Shown: in pieces, positions 9,346-18,030 of the stretch
Layout of the letters: each line of letters opens with the position of its first letter
Numbering within the stretch: the first letter of the stretch is position 1
From: Butyriboletus loyo
Lineage: Eukaryota; Basidiomycota; Agaricomycetes; Boletales; Boletaceae
DNA: 28,468 nucleotides
Assembly (NCBI GenBank): GCA_038093515.1
Contig: JBBPSI010000285.1
Coordinates: forward strand, 1-28,468
Direction: 5' to 3'
Program-made: the position numbers and the translations under genes
The notes under the pieces: generated by a model
What the model was told of the DNA's origin: nothing
The model's database searches: none
Seen by the model: only the letters and a program-made list of their open reading frames with translations

Positions 9346-11308
9346 CTAATCAAAAGAAGAGAAAACTTCATCAGCATTTAGATTCGAAGGATTATATAAA
9401 GGAAAAGGTAAACCAGATAGACGACCTATCAGATTAACCATAGGCATATAAAACAGAGATGGTTCCAAAGGCTCTGGTATATCCGATTGTGGTATTTCTT
9501 GCACCAAATATCCATTTTCGTCATACTGAAACTCTCCTCCATGACCTGAATCTAGAATATTACTTCCTTCAATCACATGTTCTTCTGTTTTGTCTCTGTT
9601 CAATGTGTTCTCAGGAATCCTATAAGGAAGAGCAGATAGAGGTGGTGCTGAAGCAGTACATATCACTTCAAATTCCTCATAATATAGATTAGGAAACCAG
9701 TGTGGATTATAGATTTTACCACTTGAGAACTTTACATTGAAGTCAGAGTGTGAAATGTAAAGAGAAGAAGAAACTTGTCCATATGGTAGGAGAACATATT
9801 TGTAATCCTATACATGTGAAGAAAGGTAAGTAAGTTTTTAGAAAGGAGCAGACTGTGCTTTAGCCTGATATCTCTGACATACAGTGGTCCTGATAGGACC
9901 AATGACTATAAGGTCCCATGTGGCTTGAAGCTGGCTAGGTCCATGTTTGAGATTAGGAGGTGAAAATCATCACAGAGTTTGATGTTCTGAAGGAGTTCAA
10001 CTTCTTCATTGTTCTCCAACTCCAACTCTGATCTCCCTGTATTCACAATGATTGCTTCAATCTGCTTCTTAACAGTTTGCAAGATCCATCTGGAGTCATC
10101 TGATATCTTGTTGTAAGTGTCACACATTGTGGGATAGGTTGTCAGTGATGTCTTGCTGCTCTGCAGCAAGTTCATGAGCAAACCTAAACAAAAGATTCAA
10201 AGCTTTGATTTCAAGGTGATTTTTATGGAAGTGAGGATTGAGTTGGTAAAACTTCTCCCTCCAAGTTCAATCCTGAATCTCAATCCATCTCCATTGTGTT
10301 GGTATGTCCCAATTTCTCAAGTGTTTTTCATCAACTTTGAAGAACTCCACAGGTTGCCTGGAAGAGTCATAGGCTTTGACGTGCCCATGATTGTTTACTG
10401 AAAAATACCGATGATTAATCAGTTTTGGGTCTTGCACAGCAAGAGGGGTATTCCAGAGTGTGTCCTTGTTGTGACCTTGAAAGGGAGACAACTGATCATA
10501 GAAACTGGCAAAGCATTCCTGAATTTTCCTGAGGAAGGGATAATGCAAGCAACAAAAGATTTCAAACCCATGATTTTGAAGGAGAACATCAGGGGTAGTG
10601 TCATATAAGGGTGAAATGGGAGGAAAGCCTGTGTTCTCGAAAATGGAACGAAGGGATTCATTTGGGATGGAATGAGACTGAATGTTGTACACTTGTTTGC
10701 AGTGGTGGACACCATCTTCATCAATCCAGTCAATGGGTTTGAGGGGGCCAACCTCCGAAGTTCGAATCTGGCATTTGGAAGTGAGACAATGAGTGAATTC
10801 TTCAGAGGGATCTGCAACTGAGTAATCAAAGACCCTGTTTGGTTCAGTTACCTTGTTGATGTCATTGGTGTCCACCTCTTCTCCTTCCTCAAGTAGGAAC
10901 TCCAGGATCTCTGGCTCCAGCTTGATGACTGACAAGGTCATTGGTTCCATTGATGATAATGCCTTCTGGAAGGTGATTGATTTCACAGTTGACAGCAATG
11001 ATGATGCCGTAGAAAGGTGGTTGGCTGGTGAAAGCATAACGTAGCTGGAAATAAGGAGGTGGTGGAGAAGGAGTACAAAAGAGGATGTTGGTTGGTGCAG
11101 GAAAGTAGGAAGAGGAGTGACAACAATGGTGCTCAACTCTTTGAGAAGACCTAGAGCATTCACTAACCTCTTGTAAGTTAGAAGGACTCAGGTGAGAAGT
11201 TGATCTAATTTGCAAGGCATGATGGTGAGTTTGTGAACACCATTGGAGTGTAAAATCCCGATCCTCAGAAACAAATTGCAAAAGGATAATGAATGAATCA
11301 GCTAACAA
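9346..11308 (-). pseudogene. degenerate multi-part gene of unknown family
   Basis: I do not recognise this protein, but codon texture and long open stretches show real coding history. The best frame runs from about 11163 to 10267 (LEPEILEFLLEEGEEVDTND, PLKPIDWIDEDGVHHCKQ, YFSVNNHGHVKAYD). It ends in WRWIEIQD, a stop, then WREKFYQLNPHFHKNHLEIK and FRFAHELAAEQQDITDNL. A frame change near 10130 leads to DDSRWILQTVKKQIEAI. Another change gives WDLIVIGPIRTTVCQRYQAK. After either a short intron (GTATGT near 9885 to TATAG near 9808) or a frameshift, the last part DYKYVLLPYGQVSSSLYI runs open to TGA at 9346. An alternative frame at 11040-10889 (YGIIIAVNCEINHLPEG) indicates another shift upstream. It may be an accessory ORF of the copia element next to it, or an independent transposon or host gene fragment. 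Gene function is unknown. Confidence 0.5.
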
Positions 11309-11470
11309 TCAAAGTGTGCTAAAGAACATAATGTTTGATGCACCACAGATGGAGGCTAGAATGAGACTCAACAATGTGAGTACCCATAGTGAACCAAGAG
11401 CAATAGCACTCTTGTTCTGCAGGGCTGGAAACATTATTGCATGTGATAGATGTTTAGATTAAAAGCCTCT
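11309..11470. other. short spacer without a gene
   Basis: This holds no open frame of note. On the minus strand it would be the leader between the candidate copia primer site and the unknown gene. Confidence 0.3.
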
Positions 11471-11485
11471 AGCAGGGCTCATAAC
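11471..11485 (-). promoter_or_regulatory. candidate copia half-tRNA primer-binding site
   Basis: The plus strand reads AGCAGGGCTCATAAC, nearly the same as the primer site beside the copia LTR at 17268-17286. It resembles the anticodon arm of a methionine tRNA (CAT anticodon), the classic internal tRNA primer of copia elements. The adjoining LTR edge is degraded and does not end in a clean CA. Confidence 0.45.
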
Positions 11486-11496
11486 TTTTCAGAATT

Positions 11497-11757
11497 GGAG
11501 AAGTTCAAGCAGGCATGCTGAGGGCAACAAAGGATGCAAGGGTGAACTTATCAGTGGAAAGACTCACTGATGTAACAAGAGAGAGTATTGCAAACAGGGG
11601 TACTTGAAGAGTATAAGGAGCAAGGCTCAACTTAGAGATATCACAGTAGTGGTGAAAGATCTGAAAGATCTAAAGAAAAGTGACAAGCCATAAGGGCTAT
11701 CTTATATACAGTACAGGAGTGTTTGTACTTGTGTACTATATAGTACCTATTTAAGGT
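11497..11757 (-). repeat. LTR-like repeat, copy 1
   Basis: About 260 bp align in the same orientation with 24048-24308. Shared blocks include GGAAAGACTCACTGAT, GAGTATAAGGAGCAAGGCTC, AACTTAGAGATATC, AGTGACAAGCCATAAGGGCT and TCTTATATACAGTACA. The TATA-like box and a methionine-tRNA-type primer site just inside it suggest the 3' part of a copia LTR read leftward. Its outer end is lost in the minisatellite region. Confidence 0.55.
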
Positions 11758-11759
11758 GA

Positions 11760-12215
11760 GCCCATGTAGTCACATTGTCACATAGCACATGGCCACCCTG
11801 GGTTGACATTATCCTTTGTTGTATGGCCACCCTGGGGTAGGCCTGCATGTGCATTAGGAGTACATTGATGGGCAGGCCTGTCAGGGGGTATATCCTAAAG
11901 ATGGGCAGGCCTACTAGGGATAAATTCCATATTTGTATTACAGATATGCTACCAATGAGTGGGCCCACAGGGGGCATATGCTACAAATGAGTAGGCCCTC
12001 AGGGTGGCAGCTGCTACAGAGAGGGGGACCACAGCATGGTATATACTACAGACAAGGGGGCCTGCAAGGGTAAGTGTGCTATATGCAAGCAGGCCTGCAA
12101 GGGGTATATGCTGCATAGGAGGGACCTGCAAGGGTGATGGGGCTATACATGAGGGGGCCTGCAGGGGATATATACTACAGATAAGAGAGCCCGCAAGGAT
12201 GAGTGAACTATATTG
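11760..12215. repeat. imperfect minisatellite, unit about 33 bp
   Basis: About a dozen diverged units follow the pattern GGCCTGCAAGGGTATATGCTACAGA with 31-37 bp spacing; the clearest run is 12055-12200. A related doublet, ATGGCCACCCTGGG, occurs at about 11789 and 11822. No coding function is evident. It separates the LTR-like repeat from the Ngaro 3' region. Confidence 0.7.
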
Positions 12216-12452
12216 ATCTGTGCATATGAACACTTCATTTGGACAGAGAACAGATGAGAATGATATTAGCAAGAGGTAGATACATGCAAGAAGTGATGGC
12301 TACAGCAAAGTGCAGGCAAAAGCCAAAGGACTTTCTGGTCTGAAGCACAGCTGAGCTGGGTTGAGAGCAACTGTGTACCCAAGTGTAAGGAATTTTGTGA
12401 TGCTTGCAGTGAGAACTTGATCCCAGGCTAAAGGAACAATGGGACTTACGAA
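12216..12452 (-). other. 3' flank of the second Ngaro YR gene
   Basis: This noncoding stretch lies downstream of the YR stop. Near 12240-12290 the minus strand (TCATCTGTTCTCTGTCCAAA) weakly resembles the end of the B repeats of the first Ngaro copy. I could not define a B1-A2-B2 set here. Confidence 0.3.
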
Positions 12453-13537
12453 TCATCTGACAGAAGGCATGGCATGCACCGACAAGCACCTGGTCAGCTT
12501 GGAAAAGTTGTGTAGATATGGCACAAGAATGAGTGCATGACAATGGAGGTAAATGGTAAAGAAATTGCCTGCCCAGCATCCCATCATTTTGACAACATTG
12601 AAGGGCATCTCTTGAAGGAGGTAATGCAATGTGCCTCCAATTCTGAGGCTGTGACCTTTAAGCTCATCCTCAAAACCACAGATGGCAGTGATCTGGGAAA
12701 TATGCTTGTTCACTTCAAGACATGAACGAGGGCACAAGCCCCTCAGGTATTTCCAGGTGAAAAGGTGATCCTTTGAACCCAGGTTATTGATGTGAAAATG
12801 ATGGGTAAGCCATCTGAGAGGGTCTAAGGTCTGGGAGTGGGGCACAGTGGAGATATTCTCCGGAAGTGGAGCACTTGGTGACTGGAAGAAAAAATGAAAG
12901 AACACAAAGACCATTGTGGTCTGTTGATAAGGAGTAATTGGACACAGTGATGTGAGATGGGGAACAAAGGAACAAATGGCCTTGACAGTGAGCTCACCCA
13001 GATGAGCAAGGGCATAGAAGGAGATAACAAGCCAAGCAAAGATGGCAGCATCTCTGGGTTCATTGAGATCCATGTAAGTAAGGAAACAAAGGAGGGTAGA
13101 GTGAAGAAATGGTGCACACTTTTTCCATTTACACTCAGGAGGGACAATCTGGAAGCGCCTTCAAGGGTGGCATGGAGCTTGCAAGGAAAAATTAGCCAGG
13201 GATGACCATGGAGGACATGCCAGGCTCTGAGTCCTGCAGTGAAATTAGAAAGTGTGGCACCCAGGTAATTGCTGGCACAGCTTGAAAGGAAGGAAAGAAG
13301 GAGTGTGTTGGAGATTTGGCATCTGTGAGCTTTGGAGATATGCTGGAAATCACAATAAATGTGAAAAATAAGGAGATCATTGCCATAGGACTTCTTTGTT
13401 TTGTCAGCCCATAAAGTGCCAATGACATCAAGGATGCAGGAAAGTTGGTGGTCATTGAGTGAGGGGGCAATACCATCATGAGTGGGTTCACTGCAATCAG
13501 AGGCCAAGGTGGGGGGTCCAGAGATGGATGTGCTCAT
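12453..13537 (-). pseudogene. second Ngaro-like tyrosine recombinase, frameshifted
   Basis: This is a diverged relative of the YR at 6356-7504. The N-terminal core-binding part (LWADKTKKSYGNDLLIFH, GLRAWHVLHGHPWLIF) reads from ATG 13535-13537. A frameshift near 13120-13150 moves to the frame starting MDLNEPRDAAIFAWL. The first catalytic box reads ALAHLGELTV, with histidine where the other copy has arginine (ARTGEFTV). The second box, GHSLRIGGTLHYLL, keeps HxxR, and the tyrosine segment GCWAGNFFTIYLHCHA keeps a tyrosine but differs from GRW at its start. The stop is at 12453. The gene is inactive. The RT-RNase H expected upstream on this strand is missing. Confidence 0.78.
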
Positions 13538-13543
13538 GGGCAG

Positions 13544-14033
13544 GACAATGTTATAATACTACATTATTTCCATGCTTTCGAATTTCAGCTTTCACTTTCA
13601 AAGGTCACATGACTCAGTGCACATGATTGTGGGACAGTACATGTGATCAGAGTCTGGACAGAGCCTATGATGTAATGATCCAGACAGGCCCATGACATCA
13701 TTAGTCTAGACTATGACATCATATCTCATGTACTTAATCTCTGTTTGCTTCTCTTCTTTCTGATCACTGTTGGCTTCTTAGTCTAACCATGTATAGTAGT
13801 TTATCACATGCACAGTTAGGTCTGTGTGCCATCTTGTACAATATATAAAGGCTTGTGGTTTGGGCTAAGATCCCTTAGTTTTAACCACTTGTCTGTTTGC
13901 TGGAAACAGTTGAGGAACTAAGGTACTTTGCTATAATCTATAAACTCTTGCCAGCTCTTTGTGTAGAGTTTCAATCCTAGTTGAACCGCTTGTGAGTTAT
14001 TTTGGGGTTTACTCCAGAGTTCATAACAGACAA
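13544..14033 (+). mobile_element. solo LTR (13549-14028) with 5-bp target duplication GACAA
   Basis: A 480-bp repeat starting TGTTATAATACT and ending GAGTTCATAACA is flanked by GACAA at 13544-13548 and 14029-14033. It aligns over most of its length with the solo LTR at 4506-4998, including TGATGTAA/TGACATCA sites, an ATATATAAAGG box near 13845 and TTAACCACTTGTCTGTTTGCTGG. The E-box of the other copy (CACGTG) is CACATG here (near 13620), a CpG-loss change. It lies in the second Ngaro remnant, just upstream of the YR ATG. Confidence 0.93.
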
Positions 14034-14330
14034 TGAGGACACAGGGAAGATGAGATGGGAGTGAGGTGAACAGGGTAAGGCCAGGTGTTGGAAGAAGAGA
14101 AAGGGAGGGATAGGGGGGTATTGAAGAGGGTAGGTGTGTTGGAACTAGAGGAGGGCATCACACATGAGACAATCTTCCTTGGCAGAGGATTGTGCTTGGA
14201 GGCTTGTAGTGGCATAATGTTGGGCATCTGAGAAGGGATGGGAGGGGGAAGGAATATGGAGAAATGGAATGGACCCAGCTGCAAGATGTGGTACATCAGC
14301 AAAATCAGTGAGGAAGGGGACTGAGGAACT
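14034..14330 (-). pseudogene. second Ngaro copy, region between RNase H and YR
   Basis: An open minus-strand stretch (MLMYHILQLGPFHFSIFL...) with Ser/Thr/Pro-rich composition leads, after omitting the solo LTR, to the YR start. The first copy has a similar low-complexity linker at 6180-6500. It is cut off at 14330 by the copia LTR fragment. Confidence 0.45.
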
Positions 14331-14439
14331 AAGACAGTGGGCTCTGAGCTACATCTGAAGCGCTACAACAACAAGACACAACATGATGACTAAGTAGACA
14401 GTCCATAATCTGCAGAGTGCGAAATAAGCAAATGTAACA
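14331..14439 (-). repeat. partial, diverged 3' LTR of the outer copia element
   Basis: The stretch from AAGACAGTGGGCTCTGAGCT to AAATGTAACA resembles the right half of the copia LTR, with an internal loss around 14390. It is followed by the polypurine tract complement CTTCCCCCTGA and the pol tail, the correct order for the 3' end of a minus-strand element. The left half of the LTR is missing. Confidence 0.6.
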
Positions 14440-14475
14440 CTTCCCCCTGATTGCGCATCTCTGCACAATCTGAAT

Positions 14476-14560
14476 CTAACTTCCCCCGAATGGGGCAAGT
14501 CCAATGAGCTTGCAGAACTGCTGCACTTTAGCACGAGGGAGCACTTTGGTGAGCAGATCA
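14476..14560 (-). pseudogene. copia pol C-terminus, outer element
   Basis: A 28-residue remnant of the RNase H tail ends LPRAKVQQFCKLIGLAPFGG-stop (TAG at 14476-14478). It is almost the same as the tail of the inner copy at 14906. It breaks at 14560, where the inverted-repeat unit starts. Confidence 0.75.
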
Positions 14561-14869
14561 TGTTTACAGTTGGAATATCCCAGCTGGAGCTCACTGTCAG
14601 AAACTTTATATTCAAGTAGAACTAACTTCACATACTGTTAACAGTTGGAATATCCCAGCTGGAGCTCACTGTCAGAAACTGTATATTTGAGTAGGACTAA
14701 CTTCACATACCTGGAGCTCACTGTCAGAAACTGGGAGACAAAGACAGTGAACTCCAAGCTACATGCGAAGCGCTACAACAACTGTAAATAATGCGCCACA
14801 ATGTGGCTGACAGTATGACTAATGTAACACTCTAGAAATGCGCAGAGTGCGAAATGAGTAAATGCAACA
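14561..14869 (-). repeat. left arm of a 309-bp inverted repeat (LTR fragment plus full LTR)
   Basis: The arm consists of the first 75 bp of a copia LTR (14561-14635, TGTTTACAGTTGG...CTTCACATAC) followed directly by a complete 234-bp LTR (14636-14869, TGTTAACAGTTGG...AATGCAACA). The whole 309 bp recurs in reverse complement at 15572-15880 with one mismatch seen (AATGTAACAC against AAGGTAACAC). Confidence 0.9.
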
Positions 14870-15571
14870 CTTCCCCCTGATTGAGCATCTCTGCAAAATA
14901 TGAATCTAACTTCCCCCGAATGGGGCAAGTCCAATGAGCTCGCAGAACTGCTGCACTTTAGCACGAGGGAGCGCTTTGGTGAGCAGATCAGCAGGCATAC
15001 TCACAGTTGGCACGAAATGAGGCGAAATAACACCTGTATCAACCACATCTCGCAACCAATACCACCTGAGGTCCAGCTGCTTCATGCGACCATGATGCTC
15101 GGGGTGTTTGGCAACCTGGATCGCCAACTGGTTGTCCATGTGCAGGGTGGATGCACCAGGGAGCTCAAAACCAAGTTCCTGGAGCATTTTGCGCATCCAG
15201 ACAATCTCCTTGCCAGCTTCGCATGCAGCGATGTACTCAGCCTCAGTAGTCGACAAAGCAACAATGGGCTGTCGCTTGGACATCCAGGAGACGACACCAG
15301 TGCCAATCTTGACAACATATGCGCCAGTGGACCGACCAGAGTCCTTGCAATCACCATGGCTGGCATCAGAGAAGGTGGTGAAGAGTTCGGAGGTTGAGGA
15401 GTCAGGGGAATAGGTGATGGCGTAGTTGAGAGTCCCCTTGATGTAGCGAAAGAGGTGTTTGATGGCATTCCAATGCGCAACTCCTGGATCTGAGGTGAAG
15501 GAAGCAAGCTGCCCGACCGAGAATGCGATGTCTGGGCGAGTGGTGCACGAGAGATACTGCAAGGAGCCAAT
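14870..15571 (-). pseudogene. copia RT C-terminus and RNase H, inner copy
   Basis: This open fragment starts inside the LTR junction and ends at TAG 14906-14908. It reads IGSLQYLSCTTRPDIAFSVG, the standard copia segment between RT and RNase H. The RNase H parts follow: FSDASHGDCKDSGRSTGAYV, the ALSTTEAEYIAACEAGKEIV block, HMDNQLAIQVAKHPEHHGR, and the tail MPADLLTKALPRAK. A polypurine tract (CAGGGGGAAG on the minus strand) touches the LTR at 14869. RNase H acidic residues (SDAS, TEAE, MDN) are present. The integrase and the RT catalytic core are absent, so it is an orphan 3' end. The frame is fully open, suggesting a young copy. Confidence 0.85.
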
Positions 15572-15880
15572 TGTTGCATTTACTCATTTCGCACTCTGCG
15601 CATTTCTAGAGTGTTACCTTAGTCATACTGTCAGCCACATTGTGGCGCATTATTTACAGTTGTTGTAGCGCTTCGCATGTAGCTTGGAGTTCACTGTCTT
15701 TGTCTCCCAGTTTCTGACAGTGAGCTCCAGGTATGTGAAGTTAGTCCTACTCAAATATACAGTTTCTGACAGTGAGCTCCAGCTGGGATATTCCAACTGT
15801 TAACAGTATGTGAAGTTAGTTCTACTTGAATATAAAGTTTCTGACAGTGAGCTCCAGCTGGGATATTCCAACTGTAAACA
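15572..15880 (+). repeat. right arm of the 309-bp inverted repeat
   Basis: This is the reverse complement of 14561-14869: a full LTR at 15572-15805 (TGTTGCATTTACT...CTGTTAACA) then the 75-bp LTR fragment to ...CTGTAAACA at 15880. The same internal junction (CATAC/TGTTAACAG) is present in both arms, so the arms arose by duplication-inversion and not by two insertions. Confidence 0.9.
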
Positions 15881-17156
15881 CAGTCATAGACTCTGTTGTA
15901 CCATCCAAAAATGCAGCATTGTTGCTGTCGATAGTGGCGACAAATAGCGGTGGTCCAGAGGAGCGAGAGAATGTCAAATGTGTTGCATTGATATGGACAA
16001 CGAACGAGGAGTGACAAGTTAGATATAACACAGCCAGGAGGTTGTTCCTCAGCTGAGGGACATGTAGGACATTGGAGAACTCGACCGCTCTGCACCTCTT
16101 TCCGTCTATCACTGGATGGAACACCACAGACCCCACTCCGGCTGAATAGATGATGGTGTTGTCGGCGAGCTTGATTGGGACGCATTTCGGCGCATAGTTG
16201 CGCAGCCAATGATGATGGGGAGTCATATGAGAAGTGGCCCCCGAGTCTGCATTCAAATTGTGGTCATCATCGAGTTGGAGTGGCGAAAATGGATCGGAGT
16301 GATCTGTAGAGCGCAAACTTGCATTTCCAGCTTGTTCGACGACCTCCTGAGTTCCCGAGGCAACCGAAGCAGACTGTTCACCCTTCCTGTCCTTGTGGTG
16401 GTTTGTCTTGTAATACTTTTTCGCTCGTTGGAGCGAATAGCACTTGCATTGGCAGTGGCCTGGCTTGTCACAGAATGAGTATGGTGAATTTCGTGGGCAA
16501 GCGCAGGTAGATGAGGATGTGGTGAGTGCGGAGTCAATGGGAGCTGCAGGGGCATCTGAGCGAGGGCGACAATTGATTTCCTCAGTGTGGAAGGCAGCCT
16601 TGACCTTGTCTTTGTCCAGGTCAGTGAGGAGGGCCAAAGATGAGACAAAATGGCTGTAATTGGGCCCAACCGCCCGAATCATCACCATACAGGTCAACTC
16701 GGCATCCAGAGTCTTCATGTTGAAGCTAGACCCACGCAGATCCTGGATTCGGAGCATAGACTCCTCGACTCGTGCTGCAAGCCCAGGCAGTGACTCCTCG
16801 GTACGTTTCTGGATGCTGAAGAACTCGTTGTAGGCCACAAATCGACTGCTGGCCTTCTGCTGGAGAAACACCTTCTTCAGCGTTGCCCAGGCTGCAGTGG
16901 GGTCATCCTGGTCTGCTCGGATGTGTACTCGTTGGTCTGGTGCAATATTCAGCATCAACTCGCCAGCTGCTCTGTCCTGCTTGATGTCCCAGGCTGTCTG
17001 GTCTGCTCCAGAACTCGAAGGGCAAACCTCCTTTCCATCTACAAGTCTCCACAGTCCCTTGGAGCGGAACAGTGCCTTCATCTCCTCGCTCCAGGTGACA
17101 TAGTTGGGGCCAGTGAGATGTTGGATGCGATGCGAGTGTTGTTGGTGGTCAGACAT
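15881..17156 (-). pseudogene. copia Gag-protease, truncated
   Basis: This is the N-terminal part of a copia polyprotein. The first true ATG is 17154-17156 (MSDHQQHSHRIQHLTGPNYV). Gag features are NYVTWSEEMKALFRSKGLWR, the WDIKQDRAAGELMLNIAPDQ block and LPGLAARVEESMLRIQDLRG. A zinc-knuckle remnant, SFCDKPGHCQCKCY, seems to lack its first cysteine. The aspartic protease follows with active site NADSGATSHM near residue 320 and the FSNVLHVPQLRNNLLAVLYL strand. The frame stays open to DGTTESMT and then enters the inverted LTR arm at 15880. Integrase and most of RT are missing. The 5' LTR and primer site lie 111 bases upstream. Confidence 0.85.
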
Positions 17157-17267
17157 GGTTTCGGATGGAATGGCAGTGGATGGCAGCAACGAGGTGTGGT
17201 TTCAATGCACCGAGGTGGACTTTGAAGTATTTTCGGTGATGTAGCGAGAACAATTTTGATGCGACTA

Positions 17268-17286
17268 GAGCGCAGGGCTCATAACC
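17268..17286 (-). promoter_or_regulatory. copia half-tRNA(Met) primer-binding site
   Basis: The plus strand reads GAGCGCAGGGCTCATAACC and touches the LTR start at 17287. It matches the look of a methionine tRNA anticodon arm (stem-loop GGGCTCATAACC with CAT), so the primer would be a cleaved tRNA half, as known for copia. A similar sequence occurs at 11471-11485. Confidence 0.7.
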
Positions 17287-17520
17287 TGTTAACAGCTGGA
17301 ATCTCTCAGCTGGAGCTCACTGTCAGAAACTATATATTTGAGTAAATCTAACTTCACATACCTGGAGCTCACTGTCAGAAACTGGGAGACAAAGACAGTG
17401 AACTCCAAGCTACATGCGAAGCACTACAACAACTGTAAATAATGCGCCACAATGTGGCTGACAGTATGACTAAGGTAACACTCTAGAAATGCGCAGAGTG
17501 TGAAATAAGTAAATGTAACA
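17287..17520 (-). repeat. copia 5' LTR (234 bp)
   Basis: TGTTAACAGCTGG...AAATGTAACA, the same length as the LTRs at 14636, 15572 and 20093. It contains the direct repeat CTGGAGCTCACTGTCAGAAA twice. A hairpin follows, with arms GGAGCTCACTGTC and GACAGTGAACTCC, plus the palindrome GCCACAATGTGGC. The outer edge interrupts the chromovirus downstream ORF at 17521. Confidence 0.92.
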
Positions 17521-18023
17521 CCTTCTGTGGCAGGACAAGGAGGAGGATTGGGGCCACGAGTGGTGGGGCAGAGGAAGCCAATATGGTCGTTGAACTGAAA
17601 ATAAAATTCCCTCTCACGTGGGGCGAGGGCGAGGAGGATGGGGCAGAGGACAGGCACAAGAATGCCCAGGAGGAGCTGGTCCACAATGTACCCAAACCCT
17701 TCAGCGTGAAGGATGTCCAGGGTGTACCCCCTAGCCTCCATCAGGGAGGTCTCTAAGGCAGTGGCATATATGGGCGGCTGGTTGTCAGGGCACAGGCAGG
17801 TGTGGATGGTGTGGGTGAGGGTGTACGAGCAGTAAAGAGATGCAAGGGTGCGGAGGACATAGTCTCCGGTGAAGTCCATGCACTGCTCTAGAGTGTAGGT
17901 GGCGACTGGATTTTCTAGGATGGTGGCGTAGAGGACACGGTGGGAAGAGACTGGGAGGTGTGACGAGCGGACTGGGGGTTGAGCCAGGTGTGGGGCATTG
18001 TTTTCAGCGGAGGGAATAGCCAT
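17521..18023 (-). pseudogene. extra ORF downstream of the chromodomain, truncated by copia
   Basis: I do not recognise the family. The ATG at 18021-18023 lies 7 bases after the pol stop (TAA 18031-18033) in another frame. About 167 codons are open until the copia LTR. Visible features are a Pro/Ser N-terminus (MAIPSAENNAPHLAQPP), the segment SSHRVLYATILENPVATYTL, a helical centre (METSLMEARGYTLD-like) and a hydrophobic stretch YIVDQLLLGILVPVLCPILL that could span a membrane. It is followed by APREREFYFQFNDHIGFLC and a Pro-rich end. The clean frame beside a pol with several stops suggests it was recently coding. Very short spacing suggests reinitiation after pol translation. It may be an accessory retroelement protein; alternatives are a captured gene or a separate cryptic ORF. 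Confidence 0.55.
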
Positions 18024-18030
18024 CTTTGTT

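Noticed and set aside
11760..12215. CRISPR-like array
   Set aside because: Units are imperfect, contiguous and have no unique spacers; this is a minisatellite in a eukaryotic setting.
14561..15880. DNA transposon with terminal inverted repeats
   Set aside because: The arms are copia LTR sequence, the interior is copia RNase H, and no target duplication is seen.
17268..17286. tRNA gene suggested by the CTCATAA anticodon-like loop
   Set aside because: No acceptor, D or T arms flank it; its position against the LTR fits a primer-binding site.
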